From positions 1 to 38,972 of the forward strand of contig CATLBW010000008.1 in NCBI GenBank assembly GCA_949879775.1: a stretch of DNA of 38,972 nucleotides. The letters are read 5' to 3'. Position numbers and translations under genes: made by a program. Positions 33,590 to 38,972 of this stretch are shown one piece after another. Each line of letters starts with the position of its first letter. The stretch's first letter is position 1. The notes under the pieces were generated by a model. It did not search any database. It was not told the DNA's origin and saw only the letters and a program-made list of their open reading frames with translations. This DNA is from an uncultured Lachnospiraceae bacterium (GTDB taxonomy: Bacteria; Bacillota; Clostridia; Lachnospirales; Lachnospiraceae).

Positions 33590-33745
33590 TGCGAGCAACG
33601 AGCCAAGCAGCCGCGCTAAGTGCCCTGTGGGTATGCGCGGATATTTGGCTAAGGAAGGACGAAAGAGGAGAAAAAGGCTATATCCAGGGGACTATGTTTT
33701 TACAGCGCCAAAGGTTCCATGGGATAGCCTTATTTTGGGTAAAGT
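33590..33745 (+). ncRNA. Structured RNA-like segment of unknown class
   Basis: Hairpin 1 (33601-33650) stacks three stems: AGCCAA/TTGGCT, CCGCGC/GCGCGG and TGCCC/GGGTA (one G-U) with a TGT loop. They are separated by small internal loops. A purine-rich linker AAGGAAGGACGAAAGAGGAG follows. Hairpin 2 (33674-33731) pairs AAGGCTATATCCA with TGGGATAGCCTT (one bulge) and runs into ATTTT. The segment lies 3' of the Cys-rich peptide gene and may be transcribed from its promoter. I cannot assign it to a known riboswitch or RNA family. The 88-codon frame through it has no RBS. Confidence 0.5.
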
Positions 33746-33792
33746 TTTGGTTTTTCACCAGCCGACAGTAGGCTTTGATATGGTATTGCTTT

Positions 33793-33960
33793 TTATGGTA
33801 ATAAAGATAAAATTCCTTGTGTGCTTTGATTTGCCTGCGCTAACATAGACAATCCTGCCTGCTCCAGTATACGCTGCTTGGAAATGGATGTACTGGCGTT
33901 ATCATAGCTTGTTACATCTAATGCCGGGTCGGTAATGGCAACTCCCTTGGCGGTCGCATT
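33793..33960 (-). pseudogene. Flagellin C-terminal relic
   Basis: Read on the minus strand, 55 codons end with ISKQRILEQAGLSMLAQANQ followed by STQGILSLLP and stop. The ILxQAxxxMLAQANQ...QGxLSLL ending is the hallmark D0 C-terminal helix of bacterial flagellins. Nothing upstream encodes the rest of flagellin; the frame is closed by a stop a further 12 codons upstream. The fragment has no start or RBS and must be a decayed remnant. It is too short for the automatic ORF cut-off but clear by motif. Confidence 0.85.
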
Positions 33961-34029
33961 AACTAAGGAAAGAAACAGGATAAAGTTTTAGCCTTATCTA
34001 GTGTACTGAAATAAAAATTTTGAAAGAAA

Positions 34030-34058
34030 TTGGTTTTTTGCCTTTTATGGAATATAAT
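34030..34058 (+). promoter_or_regulatory. Promoter for the 137-aa membrane-anchored protein
   Basis: TTGGTT (34030-34035) and TATAAT (34053-34058) have a 17-bp spacer. Confidence 0.65.
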
Positions 34059-34093
34059 AGTAATTATCAGAATTTCAGGAGGTGCTTTTGTTA

Positions 34094-34507
34094 ATGAAGA
34101 AGCGGAAAAAGCAGGCCTTATTGCTGGCGGTGACAGGCGTTTTAGTGGCAGGGGCGGTTGTGCTCTTTGCCGGGCGGGGGATGATAGAGGATCAGATTAA
34201 GACCAAGGCTGCCATGGAGATTGGCAGGAAAATATTTGAAGGAGAGCTTGGCAAGGCCGTAGATGTGGGAGGGCAGCAGGTAGATGCGTCTTTTATCGTG
34301 GACCATATGGAACCGGAAGACTTAGAACAGCTCACAGGTATTGCACAGAAGTATATATCGCCGGAGAACCTAAAGCAGGCGGCGGACATGGCGGCCAGCG
34401 GGGATGTGGAAGGCCTCGAGAGCCTGGCGGATGAACAAGTGTCCAAGGAGGATAAGGCGAAGCTTCAAGGCCTGTACGAGAAGTATAAGGGCCAACTGTT
34501 ACAGTAA
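34094..34507 (+). CDS. Membrane-anchored hypothetical protein (137 aa)
   Basis: The N-terminus (KKRKKQALLLAVTGVLVAGAVVLFAG) is a membrane anchor or uncleaved signal. The rest is a charged, mainly helical domain, with SPENLKQAADMAASGDVEGLESLADEQVSKED near the end. No lipobox Cys or enzyme motif is seen. AGGAGG at 34077-34082 is 11 nt from ATG 34094 and 5 nt from an in-frame TTG at 34088, so the real start may be the TTG. It has its own promoter. It precedes the hydrogenase-like sensor by 122 bp, but that gene has a separate consensus promoter, so a shared role is unproven. Confidence 0.7.
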   Translation: MKKRKKQALLLAVTGVLVAGAVVLFAGRGMIEDQIKTKAAMEIGRKIFEGELGKAVDVGGQQVDASFIVDHMEPEDLEQLTGIAQKYISPENLKQAADMAASGDVEGLESLADEQVSKEDKAKLQGLYEKYKGQLLQ

Positions 34508-34550
34508 TCGAAGCTGGGGATAGATTTCCATGTGGGAGAACGCAAATCTC

Positions 34551-34579
34551 TTGACAGTGCTAGAGCCATATTTTATAAT
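34551..34579 (+). promoter_or_regulatory. Full-consensus promoter of the hydrogenase/chemoreceptor fusion gene
   Basis: TTGACA (34551-34556) and TATAAT (34574-34579) are exactly 17 bp apart, which predicts strong constitutive transcription. Confidence 0.85.
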
Positions 34580-34629
34580 TTTCTTAGAAGCATATCGAAT
34601 GAAAATGCATGGTTGGGGGACAATGACAA

Positions 34630-36558
34630 ATGAGCATAATTATTGTTGATGAACAAAATTGCGTGGGATGTAATGCCTGTGTGCGTGCTTGTCCTGCGGA
34701 AGAGGCGAATGTGGCGAAGCTGGATGATGATGGTCAGCTTAGGATCTTAATTAACGATGACCAGTGCATCAAGTGTGGGGCATGCATCAAAGCGTGCACG
34801 CACGGTGCGCGGAGTTTCCGGGATGATACGCCGGCTTTCCTGGAAGATTTACATAATGGGAGGGAACTTGCCCTGATTGTGGCACCCTCTATCAAGATTG
34901 CATTCGACGGGCAATGGCGCCATGTGCTTTACTGGATGCGCAGCCAAGGCAATGTAAAGATTTACGACGTTGGGTTTGGCGCAGATATCTGTACATGGGC
35001 GCATCTGCGTTACATTGAGAAGAACCCGCACGCCAAGCTGATTTCCCAGCCTTGTGCGGCGGTCGTCAATTATATGCTGTACCATAAGCCGGAGCTGCTT
35101 CCATTTTTATCGCCAGTGCAAAGCCCAATGGCTTGTGTGGCTATTTATATGCGCAAAATTTTGGGATATAAGGGGAAGATAGCGGCCATTTCCCCATGTA
35201 TTGCCAAGATTGACGAGTTCCGTGATATTAAGGTCATTGATTATAACGTTACAATGGAACATTTGAAGGATTATTTTAAGGAGAAGAAGATAGATTTTCC
35301 CAGGGAAGGTACATACAGTGAGTTTGAGTTTGACGGACATCAGGGCTGGGAGGGGAATATTTACCCTACGCCGGGAGGGCTTAGGAAGAACCTTCTGGTG
35401 CATGACCCGGAGATGCAGGTCATTACGTCTGAGGGCACAGAGCGGCTGTATGAGGAGCTGGATGCATACCTAGAGCAGGATTCCCAGACGAGGCCGACAG
35501 TATTTGACGTCCTTAACTGTGAGTTTGGCTGTAATGGGGGGCCGGCAACCGGTAAGGACTGCCACCGTTTCCTGATGTCTGACATTATGCACCATGTGGA
35601 GCGCTACAGCAGGAAAAAGCGTAAGGAGCATACGAGTAAGAAGGGCGTGGACCAGCAGTTTGCAGAATTTGATAAAAAGCTGCGGATGGAAGATTTCCTG
35701 CGCACCTATGAGGCGCGCAAGACGGAGAGCGTAACTGTTTCTGAGGCTGAGATTGAGAGGACATATAAGCTGATGGGCAAGGAGACAAAGACAGAGCGTA
35801 ACTTTGACTGCCGCGCCTGCGGGTATAAATCCTGCCGTGACATGGTAATCGCAGTTTCCAAAGGCATCAATGCTAAAGAGAACTGCCATCAGTATGTGAT
35901 GAAGGTAATCCGTGAGGAAAGGCAGAAGGTTGCCGAAGTCAACCAGGAAGTGCTGAATATGAACCATGAGCTGATGGAAATTTTTGGCGAGCTTGCCCAG
36001 AATATCGCCAATGTGAAGGAAGAGGCGGACGCCATTAGGAATGTAGGGACCAAGAGTTCTGACGATATGGTCAATGTATCTGAACATATGAGCGATTTAA
36101 AACAGTTGAACCGGAACATCACGGAATCTATGAAGAATATCAACGAGAGCGTGGCAAAATATAATATTATGACCCAGGATGTGGAGAAGATTGCGGGCAA
36201 GATTAACCTTCTGTCCCTCAATGCGGCAATTGAAGCTGCAAGGGCAGGGGAAGCAGGCAAAGGGTTTGCGGTGGTTGCCACCAACATCCGGGAGTTATCT
36301 GCAAGCTCCAAGGCGTCGGTCGGCAATGCCAAGGAGAATGATGAGGAAATCCATGTTGCCATGGAGAAGATCAATGGGGTGATAGACAAGTTCGATATGA
36401 CGATTGGGGAATTGCTGCTTGCAGTGGAGGAGGCAATCGAAGGAGCTAAGCAGACTTCAGAGAACAGTGAGCACATTAAACAGTCCATGGATAAAGTGAC
36501 GCTGATTGCGGATAAGGTGCAGCAGGTTATCCAGGAGACAAACAATATTTTAAACTAA
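34630..36558 (+). CDS. Ferredoxin/[FeFe]-hydrogenase-like/FeS/chemoreceptor fusion protein (putative redox or H2 sensor)
   Basis: This 642-aa soluble protein has no membrane helix. Residues 1-65 form a 2x[4Fe-4S] ferredoxin ([23 protein letters not shown]). Residues 75-330 are the [FeFe]-hydrogenase large-subunit domain, with the four H-cluster Cys positions kept as C142 (SQPC), C190 (SPCIAK), C297 and C301 (NCEFGCNGG). The proton-transfer Cys of classical TSCC is replaced by Pro141. Next is a Cys-rich FeS domain (CRACGYKSC from C394, then ENC). A coiled coil follows and an MCP signalling tip, [21 protein letters not shown] with IRELS, at about 525-560. This is a sensor-type enzyme, not an obvious H2 producer. 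GGGGGA lies upstream of ATG 34630. No che genes are in the window. Confidence 0.9.
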   Translation: MSIIIVDEQNCVGCNACVRACPAEEANVAKLDDDGQLRILINDDQCIKCGACIKACTHGARSFRDDTPAFLEDLHNGRELALIVAPSIKIAFDGQWRHVLYWMRSQGNVKIYDVGFGADICTWAHLRYIEKNPHAKLISQPCAAVVNYMLYHKPELLPFLSPVQSPMACVAIYMRKILGYKGKIAAISPCIAKIDEFRDIKVIDYNVTMEHLKDYFKEKKIDFPREGTYSEFEFDGHQGWEGNIYPTPGGLRKNLLVHDPEMQVITSEGTERLYEELDAYLEQDSQTRPTVFDVLNCEFGCNGGPATGKDCHRFLMSDIMHHVERYSRKKRKEHTSKKGVDQQFAEFDKKLRMEDFLRTYEARKTESVTVSEAEIERTYKLMGKETKTERNFDCRACGYKSCRDMVIAVSKGINAKENCHQYVMKVIREERQKVAEVNQEVLNMNHELMEIFGELAQNIANVKEEADAIRNVGTKSSDDMVNVSEHMSDLKQLNRNITESMKNINESVAKYNIMTQDVEKIAGKINLLSLNAAIEAARAGEAGKGFAVVATNIRELSASSKASVGNAKENDEEIHVAMEKINGVIDKFDMTIGELLLAVEEAIEGAKQTSENSEHIKQSMDKVTLIADKVQQVIQETNNILN

Positions 36559-36589
36559 GAGCAAAACGCCGCTCGGGGATTGCGATATG

Positions 36590-36645
36590 ATACCTCTAAA
36601 GCAGACAGATAAGATATAAAAATCTGTTACTTTGGAGGTATTTTT
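36590..36645 (+). terminator. Terminator of the fusion-sensor gene
   Basis: ATACCTC (36590-36596) pairs with GAGGTAT (36635-36641), with an inner AGAT/ATCT-type stem, followed by TTTTT. Confidence 0.8.
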
Positions 36646-36684
36646 CGTCTTAAAGGATAAAAATAGTATGCGCACTCGTGCAAG
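36641..36684 (+). repeat. Post-terminator element, degenerate copy 2
   Basis: TTTTTCGTCTTA (36641-36652) starts in the terminator T-run. AAGGATAAAAATAGTATGCGC then leads into the shared tail ATGCGCACTCGTGCAAG (36668-36684). The inner hairpin of the other copies is missing. Confidence 0.6.
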
Positions 36685-36761
36685 GGGAAAATGTCACTTT
36701 GTTCTGCCCATTTCCTTGCAGGTTATGATGGCATAAGGAATTGTGGGAAGGCCAAATCGAA

Positions 36762-38348
36762 TCAGCGCAGCAATGTGCCGAGGTAAAGATCCCGGTAATA
36801 GTCCAGCTCATCTGCGATAATCTCATCTAACACCCGCATTCCCAGGACCTCTACCGGAGCTTTGTCGTCTGTGAGGATTAAGTCCCCGGGTTCCCGCAAA
36901 GCAAGGGAGCTATGGACAGTTTCCATCATGGCGGCTAGTTCTGGGTCTTTGAGGGCATTGCGGTTATCCTGGAATGTCTGTAAGGCATGGGGGTTTTGGA
37001 AGGCGAACACTTCGCAGTTCGTGCCGCCCTGGACCGGAGCCGTGTAGACATAGCCAAAGACGGACCCTATGGTATCGCAGAGGTAATCATTAATGGAATT
37101 CTCGGATTGGGATTTCATGTTCATGTTGACAACCATTACGCCGTTTTTGGTCAGGTGTTTGTCCACTTCCTCAAAAAACTCAACGGAAGACATCTGGAAG
37201 GGAATGGTAATATCCTGGTAGGCGTCCACCATAATTACGTCGTATTTCTTATCGGAGGCCGCAAGATAGGAGCGGCCGTCGTAAACGGACACATTTACCG
37301 TTTCTGGCATATCAAAATATTCCCCGGCCAACCTGGCAATTTTTTCGTCTATTTCCACGCCCTCAATGGAGACGCCAGGAAAATACTCACTGCAATATTT
37401 GGCAAAAGTACCTGTGCCAAGCCCCAGGACAAGGATATTCCCAGGGGACTCCATCTGTGGGACGCCTGCCATGACAGGGGCGGCGAGCGCGTAATCATAG
37501 TACATGCCGGTAAGCGTCGCATCTTTCATTAAAATAGACTGCACGCCAAACAGCACGTTGGTGGAGAGGATGACGGAATGGCTGGTCTCTTTAACCTGCA
37601 AGTAATTGTAGATGGATTCGTCTTCCAAAGTAATGTCATTTTCCCAGAACGCGAAACTATAAGAGCCGGAGGTCAGGGCAAGGGCGAGGATCAGCACAGC
37701 GGTAAGTGCGCATTTTACCATTTTCTTGCGCATGGAGAGGAAATATACGATGCTGATTGCGGCAAGGACGCCGGAAAAAATTAAAAAAGTGATAGCAGTC
37801 CCCACTGCCGGGATTGTAACAAAGGTGGGGAGGAATGTGCCGATAATGCTGCCGATTGTGTTTAATGCGCCCAGCTCGCCTACTGTCTTGCCGTTGTCGT
37901 CCAGGCTGCTGACAGAGTATTTTACCAGCGAGGGCGTCACAGTCCCCAGCAGCACGCAGGGGAAAGCAAAGACGGCTAGGCAGGCAAATAGGGCCGCCCA
38001 TACCAGGAAATTCTTAGTGATAAATACTGCGAGCAGCAGGGAGATTCCTGTAATCATGTACCGCCCAACGAAGGGGATTAAAGCAATCCATACCGCGGCC
38101 AGCAGGAGCCGTCCATAAAGCTTGTCAGGGGAAGGCTTCTTATCGGCAGTCCGCCCGCCCCAGACATTGCCAAGGGCCATGGCAATCATAATCACGCCGA
38201 TAATCACGGTCCAGACAATTTGTGAGGAACTAAAATAGGGAGCCATCAGCCGGCTGGCCCCTAGTTCCACCGCCATCACGGACATGCCGGCAAAAAATTC
38301 CGTGACATACAGGAAGTATTTGTTGTGTAAGATATTTTTTTGATTCAT
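36762..38348 (-). CDS. Fused membrane/spermidine-synthase-like protein
   Basis: The 528-aa protein has an N-terminal membrane half of about seven helices (to about residue 235, with ELGASRLMAPYFSSS and the GALNTIGSIIGTFLPTF segment). The C-terminal half is a spermidine-synthase-like Rossmann domain, with the SAM-type loop NILVLGLGTGTFAKYC, acidic EGVEIDEKIARLA and YDVIMVDAYQDITIPF. The DAYQ-type site differs from the D-S-T-D of true aminopropyltransferases, so polyamine synthesis is not assured. These fused 'MFS/spermidine synthase' proteins are widespread and poorly defined. The RBS AGAAAGG is weak. No speD or related polyamine gene is nearby. Confidence 0.85.
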   Translation of the reverse strand: MNQKNILHNKYFLYVTEFFAGMSVMAVELGASRLMAPYFSSSQIVWTVIIGVIMIAMALGNVWGGRTADKKPSPDKLYGRLLLAAVWIALIPFVGRYMITGISLLLAVFITKNFLVWAALFACLAVFAFPCVLLGTVTPSLVKYSVSSLDDNGKTVGELGALNTIGSIIGTFLPTFVTIPAVGTAITFLIFSGVLAAISIVYFLSMRKKMVKCALTAVLILALALTSGSYSFAFWENDITLEDESIYNYLQVKETSHSVILSTNVLFGVQSILMKDATLTGMYYDYALAAPVMAGVPQMESPGNILVLGLGTGTFAKYCSEYFPGVSIEGVEIDEKIARLAGEYFDMPETVNVSVYDGRSYLAASDKKYDVIMVDAYQDITIPFQMSSVEFFEEVDKHLTKNGVMVVNMNMKSQSENSINDYLCDTIGSVFGYVYTAPVQGGTNCEVFAFQNPHALQTFQDNRNALKDPELAAMMETVHSSLALREPGDLILTDDKAPVEVLGMRVLDEIIADELDYYRDLYLGTLLR

Positions 38349-38412
38349 GGTTTTGTAGCCTTTCTTTAGGTTTGCTGACAGTCGTTTTTTTGCGGCTGTG
38401 CATACATAGTAA

Positions 38413-38428
38413 AATATCTATCGATATT
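38413..38428. promoter_or_regulatory. Possible operator upstream of the minus-strand fused protein gene
   Basis: AATATC-TATC-GATATT is a perfect 6-bp dyad centred about 70 bp upstream of ATG 38348, containing TATCGATA. The regulator is unknown. Confidence 0.35.
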
Positions 38429-38510
38429 CTATCATACTGGAAGCAGAAAAAATATAAAAAATTTATAAAAGAATGTATAAAAGGGAAAATACGGTCAATA
38501 CTACCATTAT

Positions 38511-38544
38511 CCGAAAGAACAAAGCCCCCACTTAGTTCTTTCGG
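38511..38544 (+). repeat. Perfect 10-bp hairpin in the right intergenic region
   Basis: CCGAAAGAAC (38511-38520) pairs with GTTCTTTCGG (38535-38544) around 14 nt. It may be part of a small RNA ending at the terminator 38601-38645. Confidence 0.55.
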
Positions 38545-38600
38545 TGAAAATGAAAGCTTTGAACTAAAGATAAGGTTAAATACTTATCCTCCCCTTTTTG

Positions 38601-38645
38601 AAATCCCCACAGGCAGCGACGGAGCTGCCTGCGGGGATTTTTTTT
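38601..38645 (+). terminator. Strong orphan terminator
   Basis: AAATCCCC/GGGGATTT plus AGGCAGC/GCTGCCT form a 15-bp stem with one internal AC/GC bulge pair and a 6-nt loop, followed by a long T-run. No plus-strand protein gene ends here. Confidence 0.85.
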
Positions 38646-38808
38646 ATCTTATAGGAAACAGTTTGCCACGGTAAAGCGTGAAAGTATTTTCCCATAAGAT
38701 AAAAATAAATATGCGCACTCGCACAAGAGGAGGCTTGCCACGGTAAAGCGTGAAAGAGCCTTTCCTATTAAGATAAAAAATAATATGCGCACTCGCACAA
38801 GAGGAGGC
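38642..38808 (+). repeat. Post-terminator element, copy 3, tandemly repeated (periods 72 and 74 bp)
   Basis: The outer stem TTTTATCTTAT (38642-38652) pairs perfectly with ATAAGATAAAA (38694-38704). An inner hairpin GCCACGGTAAAGCGTG and the tail ATGCGCACTCGCACAAG follow. The unit starting TTGCCACGG (38663) is repeated at 38735. A third, changed start TTGTCACGCTAACGCGTG at 38809 runs into the 32-bp repeat. Confidence 0.8.
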
Positions 38809-38830
38809 TTGTCACGCTAACGCGTGAAAT

Positions 38831-38862
38831 GTTACTGTTCACTCCGCAATGTCATTAAGTTA
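38831..38862 (-). repeat. 32-bp dispersed repeat, copy 2 (inverted)
   Basis: This is an exact reverse complement of 3933-3964. From 38863 to the end of the window I see no gene, only a small ATTTGG/CCAAAT inverted repeat near 38952. Confidence 0.85.
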
Positions 38863-38972
38863 GTACCGGCAACATAGGGTATGCTATGGAAAAAATGACA
38901 AAAGCAGGATGCCTGGCTTCCCACATAGGCTAATGTTGCGGTCACAGACACATTTGGGACATGCCAAATAGG

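Noticed and set aside
33582..33848. 88-aa plus-strand frame after the Cys-rich peptide
   Set aside because: It starts without an RBS, runs through two strong hairpins and overlaps the flagellin relic on the other strand. The peptide resembles nothing known.
36762..38348. Polyamine biosynthesis locus
   Set aside because: The synthase-like domain lacks the usual aminopropyltransferase active-site pattern and there is no speD, speA or related gene nearby. Only the fold is claimed.
38372..38674. 100-aa plus-strand frame at the right end
   Set aside because: It passes straight through the strong terminator at 38601-38645 and lacks an RBS.

Overview
The window looks like a chromosome segment from a gut-type Lachnospiraceae (Clostridia, Bacillota). 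The basis is strong AGGAGG ribosome-binding sites, sigma-A type promoters with 17-bp spacers, ferredoxin and [FeFe]-hydrogenase proteins, a GPH-type glucuronate operon, very large secreted proteins with basic C-termini, and a TnpV/IS1634 mobile region. Species cannot be fixed from sequence alone. I see no rRNA, tRNA or CRISPR array.

Layout. 1-1385: a PNPOx-fold protein, a small 2x[4Fe-4S] ferredoxin and the C-terminal half of a broken Sir2-type deacetylase. 1386-3916: mobile scar with a frameshifted tnpV and a complete IS1634-family element. 3917-7697: a small protein, then a two-gene ABC exporter preceded by a BceR-like dyad and tandem hairpin repeats that contain Shine-Dalgarno sequences. 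7787-8089: a MITE-like long imperfect palindrome. 8112-12116: a secreted multidomain GH97 glycosidase. 12232-14189: a small membrane protein, then thyA and folA for thymidylate and folate metabolism, with a second array of SD-hairpin repeats before folA. 14257-19925: an AEC permease, ilvB-ilvN, an isochorismatase-like hydrolase, a flavin reductase and ilvE. IlvB, IlvN and IlvE serve branched-chain amino-acid synthesis. 20175-24955: glucuronate operon (GPH symporter, uxuA, SDR-type mannonate oxidoreductase, uxaC). UxaC, the oxidoreductase and UxuA take glucuronate to fructuronate, mannonate and 2-keto-3-deoxygluconate. 25174-33264: a 2696-aa secreted protein. 33340-34507: an orphan Feo-associated Cys-rich peptide with a dyad at its promoter, a strongly structured unknown RNA-like segment, a flagellin C-terminal relic and a small membrane-anchored protein. 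34630-36558: a soluble ferredoxin/[FeFe]-hydrogenase/FeS/chemoreceptor fusion. 36762-38348 (minus): a fused membrane/spermidine-synthase-like protein. The right end is intergenic and full of hairpins and repeats.

The most interesting unexplained material is: (1) two arrays of nested hairpins carrying SD sequences, each ending in a truncated unit that is the working RBS of the next gene; (2) a nested hairpin element found at three places, always abutting the U-tract of an intrinsic terminator, with paired base changes between copies; (3) a putative hydrogenase-like sensor fused directly to a chemoreceptor signalling domain, near a dead flagellin fragment; (4) a two-hairpin structured segment at 33590-33745; and (5) the 0.3-kb palindromic element in the GH97 leader.
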